Under the pieces are notes generated by a model that had not been told where the DNA came from, searched no databases, and worked only from the letters and a program-made list of their open reading frames with translations. Source: Capsicum annuum (taxonomy: Eukaryota; Streptophyta; Magnoliopsida; Solanales; Solanaceae). Taken from it: a stretch of 64,000 bases of DNA. The position numbers were made by a program, and so were the translations under genes. Each line of letters starts with the position of its first letter. Position 1 is the stretch's first letter. The stretch is from positions 221,216 through 285,215 of the forward strand of contig NW_025856816.1 of the NCBI RefSeq assembly GCF_002878395.1, written 5' to 3'. Positions 1 through 12,129 of the stretch are shown piece by piece.

Positions 1-2
1 TT

Positions 3-668
3 GATCATTTGAATAGGGAGGCTTATTTATGGGAAAAAATCATTTATGCCTGCCTTGTTCATGGTACTCATTTGATTGAGGTGACTCGTGATATTCTTTG
101 TATTATTTATGCTCTGATGCATGAAGATGTGGAGTTGAATATTAGTTCTATTATCTTTTCTGTGATGAGGAAAGCCAGATTTTTTAGGGGTCGTAGATAT
201 GGTTTCGGTGGACTACTAACTAGATTTCTGAGGCAGTAGGGAGTGCTTGAGGAGGAGGTTGATTATAGACCACCTGTTGGTCTTAGACCATTGGATTTTT
301 CCCATACTAAGGGACCTGCTCCTCATGATGTCAATTTGACTATGATCGAGCGTCATGTTCGAAACGATGAGATCATAGCCTGTATGGATAGGCTCACTAT
401 GTTACAGCTGAAGACTATGGGGCATCCAGCCACCTAACAGAAGATGCATGTTGTTGATTTGGACTATTTAGTAGGACGTCATGCTCGGACTATGCTGTGA
501 ATTGTCTTGGATTTTGATGAGCCATTGGATGATGTCCCCATGGACGAGGAGAGGTGTATGAGTTATTCCGATGATGAGTCCGTAGATGTAAAGTAGTTAG
601 ATGATGGTGATTCGGGTGATGACTTTGGTGATGATGAAGGTGATGATGATGAGATGGCATTGGTATAA
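3..668 (+). pseudogene. Athila ORF3-like protein (putative plant transposon protein domain), 3' part
   Basis: One reading frame runs from the window edge to a TAA at 666-668 and is broken by several internal stops (for example at 237-239 and 435-437). The start of the visible protein, with NREA, CLVHGTH and IIYALM, aligns by eye with the ORF3 of the younger Athila (NREA, CLISGTQ, LVYALM). This resembles the domain named 'putative plant transposon protein' in plant Athila-type ORFs, sometimes called env-like by position. The C-terminus is strongly acidic (runs of Asp and Glu), like the younger copy. The biochemical function is unknown. The 5' part is beyond the window. It is decayed and not expected to give a protein. 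Confidence 0.7.
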
Positions 669-1539
669 TTCGACTAAGCAGGGCGTACGATGCCACCCTG
701 CTTTTGCTTATTTCTAGCACTGGGATTGTTCTAAGTGTGGGGTGGTTGATATTTGATCTTCATCTTTATCTCCTTCATCTTCAATTTCAGAATTATGTTG
801 GTTTTTGGTTGAAACAATTTCTATTTTTGTTATGTTTTTATGTTTTGTTGGGTTGTAAATTGATAGTTTTAATTATTGCCCTCTTTGGACAGATTATTGC
901 CCTCTTTGGATAGATGGATTACGACCGTCTTAAGGGGAGTGCATCTTTAGAAGCTGAGAAAATGATAAGACCCCAATTGTGACCTTTGAGAAATGTTGTG
1001 TGTTGGTCAAGATATTTTATTTTGTGATTATAAATTAAACTGTGTTGAAACAAAAGAATGGGATATTTTAGATGTTAAATCCCAAAAAGTGTAGTTTGAT
1101 TTGATTGGCTTAATGTTGAATTTGATAAAGAGCAATATTGGAAACCGTAAGGTTCCGACTTGATTCTTAGCATGCACTGAGTTAGTGAGTATTTGTTTAT
1201 ATGCTACATGAATAGGAATGACTAGAACTTGCCTGGTGTGTTTACAAAACGAAATGAAGGGTGTTGGTTGTAGGAAGTGATTTAGGCATTTCCTTGTTAA
1301 CCAAATTGTAAAGACTTTATTTAACAACCGGTATACATGTCCTTAGTTAGCTCCATTGAGCATATAGCCTGATTTCGTTGGTAGCCTCATCCATAGCCTA
1401 ATCCTTTCTTTGATAGACCTTAATTCGATCCATAGCTCCCAAGCGCTTTAATACAGATAATGGAATAAGAGAGGAATATTAAATATAAGAATGAAAAATA
1501 TGAAAGTGGAGCTTTGAAGAAGTGTTCATTGTGTGTTTA
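669..1539 (+). other. Athila-like 3' non-coding region, left piece
   Basis: No reading frame is supported here. It holds a purine-rich PPT-like motif at 733-745 (AAGTGTGGGGTGG) about 65 bases after the ORF3 stop, as in the younger Athila at 60180. The last 150 bases resemble 60650-60880 of that element. The region ends at the Tekay-1 insertion; the last five bases, GTTTA, are the left target copy. Confidence 0.6.
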
Positions 1540-3943
1540 TGTAATGCCCCAAAATCTAAGATCCCGGGATGCCACTTGGTGCTTCGAACTACAAGTAGTC
1601 CTGAGCTAACTCTGGTTGCTTTCTACTAAGTATAGATCTCAAAATTGGGGATATGAATGTAATAATCATAATTAAAGCGGAAATCTTATATGAAACATAC
1701 TAATCTCACAAGACTTGGTAAACACAATACTAAAAAATCTGAACACTGAATCAAAAGTTTTAAATTTAATCTAAGAGACTGACAAGCCTCTACTGAATCT
1801 AGAGAGTCACTGGGACAGGCCCCAACTAACTCAATTTGTCTGAAATGAATAATGAAGCGTCTACTAATAACTTAAAATAAGAATAGCTAAGTCCCCAAAC
1901 TATGAGGACTCAATAACTGCAGGGATGTAGATGAGATGCTCGAAAATCACTCACAGTACTGAGACTGATCACTTGAAACTACATTATGAGACAATGTAGC
2001 ACATAGACGTATATGTGGAATAGTACTTTCAGGATGTACTGAGTGTATCGGGGTAAATGCAATAAGTAAGAAATATCATCGCAACTTATAAAATCATGCA
2101 CACCAAAAGTAAATACTCACATTGGCTTGATAAGTCTGAAACTTGAAGTTCAAAAATCATGAAAAATAACGTATATAATATAAATCTTTTGAGCCATTAC
2201 ATTAAGTTCAAAAATCTATTCTTTCTGAAAGCTGCTACATTATCTTATTAATATGTAATGAGAATACTTCATCTCAAGAATTTAAAAATCTTAAAATCAT
2301 AGCTTTCGAAATATATGCTTTTATCTTTATGGCTTTACGCCAATAGGCTATTTTAAGAGTAGGGGACATCTTATTGGGAGGTTCTTCTAACCGACATACA
2401 CCATGTGAGAATCCATGTAGTCCCACGTCTTCCCCCGTTTGGTAGGGTTGTTCTACCCTTTCCATCAGAATATAACTTCTTATCTTAAGTGATCACAATC
2501 TTAGTCATCTACGTAGAAGTCGGAATAATCTTAATCCTAAGGTGACACGTAGTTCTGGGGTATGAAACCGTACTAACTTACCTATATCGGTGCTAAATAC
2601 TACTCCCATTCTCTTGCTAAAAATCTTAAGAAATCCACTTCAAAATAGAACAAGGGTTTACAAGAAAACCAATTATGCTCTTTCTTTTCTTTAAATAATA
2701 AGTCATATGAACAAAGTGGATTCTTTATCTTAGCTTAGGACCAGAAGGTCAAATCTTTATCAAAATCTGAGAATAATCTTATATTAGGGTACTCATAGCA
2801 CAAACAATCTTGAAATAGCAATATTAATTGGGGCTTAATGACCCATTCATCAATCTTATGTCAAAATTTCATAAAATTCATGTTTTGTAATGTAAACATT
2901 GATAAATCAACTAAAAATCTGGAAATTTCTGCAATATACATGAAAATATGACCATAATCATGTAATTCAACTTCTAAATTATTGAAAATATTATAAACTT
3001 GTAAATAACAATAATAAGTATAAACCCTAACTTAAATTTCATGAAAACCACATAAAAATTTAGTAAATTTGCAATTAAAATAAGTTTTGGGCACAAGGTT
3101 GAAAGGAGTATCCTTGTTCATAACCCCACATACCTTAATTGATGAACTTTGATGCTAAAACATGAATCTTGGATTCTTATTAATGCTTTGGAGATGAATT
3201 CTTAGAGAACTTGTGTTGGGAATCTTAAATCTTGAATTTCTTTGGAGAATTAATGGAAGAATTGGGTTTCTTGGAGAAGGAGCTTTGATTATCTAGGGTT
3301 TTCTTTTGAGAGAAAAGTGATGAAATAAGCATAAAGTGCTTTGATGTATGCTTAATGATGTTTTTTGAACTGATTGGGGCCCTGGGAATTGACCAAAATA
3401 CCCCCTTTAAACTTTTAAATGAAACTGAAAAACGATTCAAAATTCCCGATTTAGTGGGCCACCGCAATGTGCCACTATTGCGGTGGATCACTGGAAATAG
3501 ACAAATGGGAAATTGGGGGTTTCAGTGATGCAAAGCTTTTTCGTTGTCCCACTTAATTTTGACAATTAGGACCTAGAACTTCGACGCGATACACCATCAT
3601 CACGGTGCCCTATACAAATGCCATTTTTCGGGGAAGGGAAAATGGGATTCTCATGATTCGGGGCTATCGCAGAGGGCCACTGGAATTTGACAATTGCAGC
3701 TTTTGCCTTCTCTGCGATGTGCTAAGTGCCCAGGTGGTACACTGTCAACTTAAAAATGCTATAACTCCTTCATCGAGTGTTGGATTTTGGTGAATGTTAT
3801 ATCGATGGAAAACTTATGTTTCCCATACAATAAGAAGTATAAACCTGGAAAACACCACATGGAATAAATGTTATTCAATTTGGAAGCTATTCCTTTACAT
3901 TATATGGATGGATTTAATCTAGAAAAAGCTACGGGGTATTATA
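1540..3943 (-). repeat. Tekay-1 3' LTR
   Basis: The outer end starts TGTAATGCCCC and the inner end is GGGTATTATA (expected CA, here TA), next to the minus-strand 3' end of the internal region. It matches 8983-11422 along its length, including the conserved blocks near 2340-2460, 3100-3340 and 3450-3840. Bases 3451-3740 hold CpG-bearing dyad repeats. Downstream of these on the minus strand comes a pyrimidine-rich leader (near 3290-3310) that reads CTCTCAAAAGAAAACCCTAG. A chance ORF at 3605-3793 lies in the repeat block and is not a gene. Confidence 0.85.
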
Positions 3944-4152
3944 ATATCTTACCCTTGGAAACAGCCATCCTCGAATGTTTCTAGTTAGACTAAGAATTTT
4001 GAGGATATCTAAATCTATAAGCTATCATGCACAGCTGAAATAAACTTAGCAACTGAATCTAAATCATTCTAAGCTTCTGAGTAATTCTATGAGTGTATGA
4101 AATTACATGAGGACAACTATATAGATGAATATTTGATTAGAAAAGAACTGAA

Positions 4153-5350
4153 TCAAGGAAGAGTATTACCTTCGGCTAGATCTAAGTTTGCGGAGAAGAG
4201 TAGAGGGTACTTGGCTTGAATATCTGCTTCTACTTCCTAAGTGGCACCCTCAACATACTGATTCCGCCAAAGAACTTTGACCAAGGGAACTTCTTTGTTC
4301 CTTAGTCTACGGATTTGATGATCTAAAATCTCAACTGGTATCTCTTCATAAGGAAGATTGTTCTAAATATCTAAGCTTTCTAAAGGAAGTACAATGGTGG
4401 AGTCACTAATGCATTTCTTAATCAGAGAGACGTGGAATACAAGATGAATGGAAAAAAGTCTGTAGGCAAATCAAGCTCATAAGCTACTCTCCCAACACGA
4501 CTTAAAATTGTATAAGGGACAATATACCAGGGACTAAGCTTTCCCTTCTTCTCAAATCTCTTCACCCTTTTCACGGGTGAAATTTTCAAATACACCGAAT
4601 CATCAACCTCAAACTCGAGGTCCCTTCTTCTCACATATGTATAGGATTTCTGACGACTATGGGATGTTTTCAATCTTCCCATAATCAACTTAACTTTCTC
4701 CATAGCTTCATACACTGCATCGGGCCCAAGCAAAGCCACCTCACCCATCTCAAACCCAAGCTATGGGTGATCTATAGTTTCTTCCATAAAGAGCCTCAAA
4801 TGGTGCCATCTATATTCTAGAATGGTAGCTATTATTATAAGAGAGCTCAATCAATGAAAAATGTTTATCCCAACTACCTTTGAAATCAAGAGCACATGCC
4901 CTCAATATATCTTCTAAAGTTTGGATAGTCCTCTCTGCTTGACCATCTGTCTGAGGGTAGAAAGCTGAACTAAGGTGGACTTGGGTTCCAAGACCTTTCT
5001 GAAAGGCTTTCCAAAACTGGGAAGTAAACTGAGTACCCCTATCTGAAATGATAGACAAGGGAACTCCATGCAGTCTGACCAACTCTTGGATATACAGCTT
5101 AGCATAATCCTCAGCTGTGTAAGACGTATGAACTGGAAAGAAATGCACTAACTTAGTCAATCTATCAACAATAACCCAAACCGAATTATGATAATGACAC
5201 GAATGGGGTAAACTATTCACAAATTCCATATTCACCTCTTCCCACTTCCAAGTAGGGATGCCAAACTCTTGCAATGTACTACCAGGCCTTTGGTGCTCTA
5301 CCTTAACCTATTGATAAGTTGCACACTTAGCTATGAACTCCGCTGTATAT
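4153..5350 (-). pseudogene. Tekay-1 integrase and chromodomain
   Basis: On the minus strand this encodes the integrase core, a GPY/F-like linker and a C-terminal chromodomain. The 5274-4810 frame keeps the whole DDE triad: Asp37 in VIVDRLTK, Asp78 in IISDRGTQF and Glu114 in GQAERTIQ, with the usual 35-residue spacing between the last two. The 4748-4422 frame, one base out of register, has RRRDLEFEV and KKGKLSPWYIVPY, typical of the Tekay linker. The chromodomain (about 4180-4345) shows EEIPVEILD, RNKEVPLVKVLWRN and KYPLLF, with a Trp codon turned into TAG. In chromoviruses this domain steers integration to heterochromatin. The protein would end at the stop at 4153-4155. It is broken by a frameshift and stops. 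Confidence 0.85.
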
Positions 5351-5639
5351 CTCCTTATACTATTTTACTGATAGATCTCTTGTAAGTTGTGATACATTTT
5401 GGTAGCTCCTGGATGAATGGAATAACGCGCACCATGTGCGTCCACCATTATCCACTGTGTCAACTCATCAACGTATGGCACAAACAATCTTCTTTGGTAT
5501 CTCAACACATCTCTCCCCCGTGGGAGAAAATCTCTAACTTTTGTTCTTTCACTGACTCTTTTATTTTGACCAAACTAGAATCCATATCTTGTTTCTCCTT
5601 CACTTTCAAAACTAGGAAAGATTCGAAACTACTCTAAAC

Positions 5640-7000
5640 CTAAACATTCCCTTCATCTGAGTCAACTAGCCTAACACCCAATCTAGTCAAACAATGAACT
5701 TCTGGAGCTAAATCTTTCTTATCATTCTTCTTATAAGCGACACTGCCCATAGCCAATCTACTAAGGGAATATGTCATTACATTGGCCTTTCCTGGATGAT
5801 ACAACACACTCATGTCATAATCCCTCAACAATTCCGACCATCTCCTCTTATGAGATTCAACTCCCTTTGGGTAAACACGTACTGCAAACTTTTGTGGTCT
5901 GTAAACACATCAACATGTACACCATACTGATAGTGCCTCCAGATTTTCAAAGCAAACACCACAGCAGCTAACTCAAGATCATGGGTCGAGTAATTCTTTT
6001 CGTGAGGCTTCAACTATCTAGAGGTAAAGGCTATGACCTTACCTCTCTGCCTCAATACACAACCCAAACCAACTCTAAAGGTATCATAATAAACAACAAA
6101 ACCATCTGTACCACTGGTTAGAGATAAGACTAGGGCTAAAGTGAGTCAAGTCTTCAACTCCTGAAAACTCTTCTTGCAAGAATCTGACCACTGGAACTTA
6201 ACTTTCTTTTCGATTAGTCTAAATATAAGGGATACAATAGATGAGAAACCTTTAACAAAACGGTGGTAATATCCAGTTAATCCCAAGAAACTACTAATGT
6301 CTAATAGAGAGATAGGTCTACGCTAATTTCTTATGGCTTCTGTCTTTTGGGGATCGACTCTAATACCATTGGTGGAGACAAATAACTGAGAAAGGCTACT
6401 GATCTTAGATAAAATTCATACTTGTTGAATTTGGAAAATACTTGATGGCACCTAAGAGTTTTCAAGACAATTCTAAGATGGTCTATAGGGTCATCCTCAC
6501 TACGAGAGTACACAAGGATATCATCTATGAAAACCATGACAAACATGTCTAGATACTGTTTGAACATTCAATTCATGAGGTCCATGAAAGCTTCTGGGGC
6601 ATTGGTTAGCCCAAAAGACATGACTAGAAACTGTAAATTACCATAACGGGTTCTAAAAGCTATCTTTGGAATATCACATTCCCTTACTTAAAGCTGATGA
6701 TAGCTGAATCTAAGGTCTATCCTTGAGAAATAACTTGCACCTTGGAGTTGATCAAATAAGTCATCAATTCTAAGAAGAGGGTATTTGTTATTGACAGTGA
6801 CTTATTTAGCTGACGATAGTCAATCCATATTTGCAAAGAACCATGTTTATTTTGCACGAATAGGACAAGAGTACCCCATGGATAAATACTAGGCCTTATA
6901 AAATCTTAATCTAAACTATCTTTGAGTTACTCTTTCAACTCCTTAAGCTCTGTGGAAACCATTTAATATTGAGGGACAGAAATAGGCTGAGTATCTGGGA
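5640..7000 (-). pseudogene. Tekay-1 reverse transcriptase and RNase H
   Basis: Reverse transcriptase palm sequence is seen at 6567-6331 ([17 protein letters not shown], with FIDD as the YXDD catalytic motif, then FSKFNKYEF). RNase H follows at 6013-5825 ([12 protein letters not shown] and [12 protein letters not shown]) and 5831-5640 (DYDMSVLYHPGKANV, then LGVRLVDS). Weaker matches to the RT fingers lie at 6600-7000. These domains copy the element RNA into DNA and remove the RNA strand. The frame shifts several times and stops interrupt it, so no active enzyme is possible. Confidence 0.82.
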
Positions 7001-7130
7001 GAAGGTTAATACCAAAGTCTATCTCTCTATTAGGAGGTACCCCTGGGAGATATTCTAGAAAAACATCAAGAAACTCAATGACCACTTGGACGGACTGAAT
7101 TTTTAAAGTCCCAAACTTAATGTCCTTGAC

Positions 7131-7620
7131 TCAAACTAGATGATAAATGAAACCTTTTGATATTAACTTTCTGTCTTTAAGATAAGATATGAAATAACTT
7201 TTGAGAGACACTAAATTACCTGACCACTCAAAGACTGACTCATTTGGGAACTGAAACTTCACCACACGGGTGCGACAATCAATAGAAGAGTAACAGGAAT
7301 AGAACCAATCCATATCAAGAATAAGATCAAAGTTAACCATATCCAACTCTATTAGGTCTGCTAAGATGACTCTATAAAGGACATTGATAGGACACTTCTT
7401 ATAGATTTTCTTAGCAACAACTGGCTCATACCAAGAAAGGCTCGGGGTTTTTTTAGAATTTGTCTCAAATTTTACTACAACTAATGGGGTCACATAAGAG
7501 AAACTCGTCCTAGGGTCTAACAACACATAACCATAAAACGGAAAGACACGAAGCATACCAGTCACAACATCGGGTGAATCCTCCTGCTCTTCATGAGATG
7601 GTAAAGCACAAAACCAATTC
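7131..7620 (-). pseudogene. Tekay-1 aspartic protease
   Basis: The 7565-7131 frame starts VTGM-like and carries YVLLDPRTSFSYVTPLV where chromovirus proteases have an Asp-(Ser/Thr)-Gly-type active site; here it reads D-P-R-T, so the catalytic loop is altered. DLILDMDWFYSCYSSIDC downstream is the conserved second block between protease and RT. The protein would cut the Gag-Pol polyprotein. It lies between gag and RT in the expected order. Confidence 0.78.
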
Positions 7621-8780
7621 TGGCACTGGCCTCCAGTATTACTATATGATGTACCCTGAGGAGGGGTTGGGCAACCTAGAAGAGCTAGTGCACTATTAGT
7701 GTTAGTCTGGGGACAAACATATATGTTTCCCTATCTAGCATGTGGGCACTCCTTGATTTCATGACCCGACTTGCCATATCCATAACAACCTTTCCAATCC
7801 CACAAACACTCGCCTGGAAGGGCCTTACCATACTTAACACATGGTGGATAATTGGGCCTACCACTCACACTATTCTGAGATCTGGACATAGAAGACTTAA
7901 CCCACTATTCCTGCCTATTTCTAAGTGCAGGACCACTAGCTGAAGAAGGTGTAGGAATAGATGAATGGTTTTGAAATCATGAATAATTTCCTACTCTAGA
8001 CCTATTCTTACCATGATCAAATTTCCCTATTCTAGCTCTCTTATTTACTCTCTCTCTTTTCATTAACTTCTCTACCTGAATCTTTTAAGCGTGCATTATC
8101 AATCTAGAAATATCCATATCTTCAATGAGAATAGAAGTCCTACACTCTTTAACTACCAACTTAGAAACACCGATCAAAAACTTACTCATGCTTGACCTAG
8201 GGTCAGCCATCTGATCAAGGGCATACTTAGACAACTGATTGAACTTGAGGCAATACTCCTTTACTATTATTGAGCCCTACCTTAGGTTCATGAACTTTTA
8301 TATCTTAGATTCTCTAATCTCATGTGGGAAGAACTTATCTAAAAATGCTTTCTAAAATATTTGCCAAGTCATGGGAGCTGCATTCTCCCCTCTACTTTTG
8401 TTCCATATCACCATCCAATCTTATGCAATATCTTTCATCCTATAGGATGCCAAATATACACTTTTATCTTTACAAACATACATAATTCGAGAGATTTTCT
8501 TTACCTTATCGAGATAAAACTATCGGTCCTCACCTTCTTTTGGCCCAAGGAACTCTGGCGGGTTCATTCTCATAAAGTCTCAAATTATGGCTGCGGCTAA
8601 GTCCCCATCTAGTAAAGGTGGGATTGTATCCTGATGGTTGCCCTGAACATTAGCTGTAACAACTTGGGATAGTGCCTGAAAGGTAGCCCAAAACTCTACA
8701 TGTTACACATTCTCATTCAAAGGATCTGCAGGCTAAGGGGGTTGGTTATCATTTCTATGTGCTTGATGAGGAGGCTTTTT
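7621..8780 (-). pseudogene. Tekay-1 gag
   Basis: Reading the minus strand with stops and shifts ignored gives the Retrotrans_gag signature: DFMRMNPPEFLG, SYRMKDIA, AAPMTWQIF, DKFFPHEIRE and VKEYCLKFNQL. A zinc-knuckle remnant lies near 7735-7800 (YGKSGHEIKECP, its Cys residues partly lost). Gag forms the particle that packages element RNA. The start codon expected near 8775 is not preserved. Many stops are consistent with C-to-T decay. Confidence 0.75.
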
Positions 8781-8965
8781 TTGTCACGTGAAAGAATGAG
8801 TTAGAAACAGATAGAGACACTGAATGTATGATAGATCATGAAAGAAGAGATGATTTCCTAGAATGCTATATAGCCTCTTGCTCATAGATGTGGCGTGCTT
8901 CACACCGATGGTCAAAACTCTACATAACGTGGCTTGTTTGACTCCATAGGACTCTCTAAACCTTA

Positions 8966-8982
8966 GGCTCTAATACCAAGTT
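8966..8982 (-). other. Tekay-1 primer binding site (initiator tRNA-Met)
   Basis: On the minus strand the 17 bases next to the right LTR read AACTTGGTATTAGAGCC; TGGTATCAGAGC is the complement of the tRNA-iMet 3' end, here with one C-to-T change. This fixes the right LTR as the 5' LTR. The leader between it and gag (8781-8965) shows no reading frame. Confidence 0.85.
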
Positions 8983-11422
8983 TGTAACACCCCAGAATAT
9001 GAGCTCTCGAGACACCATACAATACTCCGAACTACAAGTAGTCCTGAGCTAACCTTAGCTGCTTTTTACTAAGTCTAGATCTCTAAATCGGGGATATAAA
9101 TGTATGTGACAATCTTATCTTAAACATACTAATCTCACAATTATAGGTAAAAATAATACTAAAAATTTGAATATGAAATCAAAAGTCTAAAATTGAATCT
9201 AGTAGTCCAAAAAGCCTCTACTGACTAAATCTAGAGAGAAACTAGGACAGGCTCCAGCTGACTCAAACTGTCTAAAATGAATAATGAAGCATTGACTAAT
9301 AGCTGCAAATAAGAATACCTAAGTCCCTAAACTACGAAGACTCACCAACTGTAGGTATGTAGATGAGATGCTCGAAATCCACTCACAGTGTTGATACTGA
9401 GCACTTGAAGCTATATTATGAGACAATGTATCACATAGATGTATCTACAGATCAATATTTTAAGGATGTACTGAGTGTATGGGGGTAAATGCAATAAGTA
9501 AAAAATATCATTGGAACATATAAAATCATGCATGCCAAAAGTAAATGACTCACATTGGCATGAGAAATCTTAAACTTGAAGGTCAAAAATCATGAATAAT
9601 AACGCATACAATATAAATCTTGTGAGCCATTACATTCAGTTCTAAAATCTATTCTTTCTAAAAGCTGCTACATTATCTTATCAATTTGTAAGGGGAATAC
9701 TTCATCTCAAAGCTTAAAAAATCATAAAACCATAGCTTTCAAACATATGTTTTTATATTTATGGCTTTATACCCATAGAATATTTTAAGAGCAGGGGACA
9801 TCTCATTGGGAGGTTTTTCTAACCGACATACACTATGTGAGCATCCATAGAGTCCCATTTCTTGCCCCCGTTGGGTAGGGCTGTTCTACCCTTTCCATCG
9901 GAATAGAATTACATATCCTAAGTGATCACAATCTTAGTCATCCATGTAGAAGTGCCAATAATCTTAATCCTACGGTGGCATATAATTCTAGGGTATGAAA
10001 CCATAGTAACTTACTCGTCTCAGTGCTAAATACTACCTCTATTCTCATGCTAAAAATCTTAAGAAATCCACTTTAAAATAGAATAAAGGTTTACTAGAAA
10101 ACCAATTATGATTTTTCTTTTCATTAAATCTCAAGTCATATGAACAAAGTGGATTCTTTATCTTAGCTAAGGACCAAAAGTTCAAATCTTTATCAAAATC
10201 TAAGAATAATCTTATATTAGGGTGCTCATAGCACAAACAATCTTGAAATAATAATCTTAATTGGGGCTTAATGACCCATGTATCAATCTCATGGTAAAAC
10301 TTCATAATATTCATGCCTTGTAATGTAAACATTGATAAATCAACTCAAAATCTGGAAATTTCGGCAATATGCATGAAAATATGAACACAATCATGTAATT
10401 CAACTTCTAAATCATTGGAAATCTTACAAAATTATAGATATTAATAATGGGTATAAACCCTAAATTCAATTTCATGAAAACCACATAAAAATCTAGTAAA
10501 TTTACAATTAAAATAAGTTTTGGGCACAAGGATGAAAGAAGTATCCTTGTTCATAACCCCAGATACCTCAATCGATGAACTTCGATGCTAAAACTTGAAT
10601 CTTGGATTCCTATTTAATGATTTGGAGATGAATTCTTAGAGACCTTGTGTTGGGAATCCTAAATCTTTAATTTCTTTGGAGAATTAATGGAAGAATTGGG
10701 TTTCTTAGAGAAGGAGCTTTGATGATCTAGGGTTTTTTTTTGAGAGAAAAGTGATGAAATAAGCATAAAGTGCTTTGGTATATGCTTAATGATGTGCTTT
10801 TGAAGGATTGGGGCCCTGGAGATTGACCAAAATACTCCCTTTAAACTTTTAAACGGAACTGAAAATGATCCAAAATTCCCGATTTAGTGGGCCACAACAA
10901 TATGCCACTAACATGGTGGCTCATTGCAAATAGATGATTGGGAAATTGGGGGTTTTTTGTGATATAGAGCTGTCACGTTATCCCACCGAATTTTTGACAA
11001 TTGGGACCTGTAACTTCGACACGATACGCCACCATCGCGGTACCCTATAGAAATGCCATTTTGGCCTTTGGCGCGACGCACCAATATCGCATCGGCCTAC
11101 TAGAATGGGACGAATAGGAAAATAGGATTTTCTATGATGCGAGGCTATCCCAGAGGGCCACTTGAATTTGATAATTTCAGATTTTTCCTTCTCTGCGACG
11201 CGCTAAGTGCCCAGGTGGAACACTGTCATCTTAAAAATGTCATAACTCCTTCACTGAGTGTTGGATTTTGGCGAATCTTATATCGATTGAAGGCTTATTC
11301 AATTTCTCACATAATAAGAAGTCTAAATCTGTAAAATGCCTCATGGAATAAATGTTATTCATTTTGGAAGCTATTACTTAACATTTTAGGGATGGATTTT
11401 AGCTAGAAAAAGGTACGAGGTA
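8983..11422 (-). repeat. Tekay-1 5' LTR
   Basis: Starts TGTAACACCCC and ends near ACGAGGTA, about five bases short of the expected GGGTATTACA end. The terminal bases and the first part of the flank are deleted, as shown by comparison with 35370-35410 and 47150-47190. Dyad repeats lie at 10885-11190. The part from about 10962 to the end is what was carried into units B and C. ORFs at 10045-10332 and 11134-11334 are chance frames. Confidence 0.85.
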
Positions 11423-12129
11423 GTTAGAAAAACAAATGTGATAGAAGTTTCAGTTGTTGTTGCAAAGTTTTTATTATATTAAACCTATTTTGGCCGTGGT
11501 GCATTTGGGACACTGTGCACCTCAACCAAGGCAAATCACTTAGGTTAAGAGTGGCTACGATAGGGGTGCGTAACAAGAATTAGGGTGTGTAGAAAAGATT
11601 TGAATTGTATTGTGATGTAAAAAGAAAAAAATACTCCTACCGTAGTATTGTTAATGTGTTTAAAAAGACTGGGGTAAAACAATAGATGTGTAAAGATAGT
11701 GAAGTGAAAAATTGAATTGATAAAATTTGATTTTGATTGAAGATGGTTATGTATTAAACTGCTTAGGGAGATTAGTCACTATTTCCTATATAGTTCCGAC
11801 CCATCCCTTAGCCTGCATCACAACCATGACAGACATAATTGATCCTACATTACAACATCTGACTATTATTGGAGTATTACACTAAGGGCAAGCTTATAGT
11901 TCATTATATATTATGTATGAATTCTTTATTCAGAGCGAATGATTTAATTCTGATATTCCCTTCAGGATAAACAGTGAAAAATAGTGAGTGATATGGGGAA
12001 ACTTTCTTGTTGTGAGGTTGCATGTGGATGAAAGTCCGAATTACTTATTGTATTTCTTGATTATGTGCTTTGATTAAGTTTGCCAACAAATTGAATGTCA
12101 CTTTTGCGATAATGAAGAGTGAAATAATG
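11423..12129 (+). mobile_element. Old Athila-like 3' non-coding region, unit A
   Basis: Non-coding Athila 3' sequence. It matches 35387-36108 and 47159-47884 closely and the young Athila 60840-61250 more distantly; shared landmarks are GCTTAGGGAG near 11762, 'cattacaac' and 'attacactaagggcaagc' near 11876. No open frame is supported. It ends at a solo LTR insertion; the flank reads TAATG here but TAAAG in unit C. Confidence 0.75.

Larger units (their letters stand above)
1..1539 (+). mobile_element. Old Athila-like element, 3' part (left arm)
   Basis: The stretch starts inside the ORF3 of an Athila-type Ty3/gypsy element and runs into its 3' non-coding region. Order and local similarity match the younger Athila at 59500-60880: ORF3, a short purine-rich AAGTGTGGGGTGG motif, then a non-coding part with the shared string CGCTTTAA near 1445. 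The arm is cut at 1539 by Tekay-1, and similar Athila 3' sequence resumes at 11423. The left end lies outside the window. Confidence 0.75.
1540..11422 (-). mobile_element. Tekay-1: degenerate chromovirus (Ty3/gypsy, Tekay/Del type)
   Basis: A 9.9 kb element on the minus strand with two similar LTRs of about 2.4 kb (1540-3943 and 8983-11422). Between them, in minus-strand order, lie gag, protease, reverse transcriptase, RNase H, integrase and chromodomain remnants. The PBS beside the right LTR matches the initiator tRNA-Met 3' end (TGGTATYAGAGCC). The LTRs start TGTAAT/TGTAAC and differ by roughly a tenth by eye, so the insertion is old. The target is an Athila-like 3' region. The left target copy is GTTTA; the right copy is lost here but survives as TTTTA in the duplicated units at 35387 and 47159. 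Every coding domain carries stops or frameshifts. Confidence 0.88.

Noticed and set aside
490..720. Minus-strand ORF rich in His that could look like a metal-binding peptide
   Set aside because: It is the antisense of the acidic Asp/Glu-rich tail of the ORF3-like frame; GAT codons read backwards give His.
3605..3793. Plus-strand ORF that recurs at 11134-11334 and 46784-47005 with GPLEFDN and CQLKN strings
   Set aside because: All copies lie in Tekay LTR dyad repeats, antisense to the element. Repetition reflects LTR homology, not a gene family; lengths and starts are not conserved.
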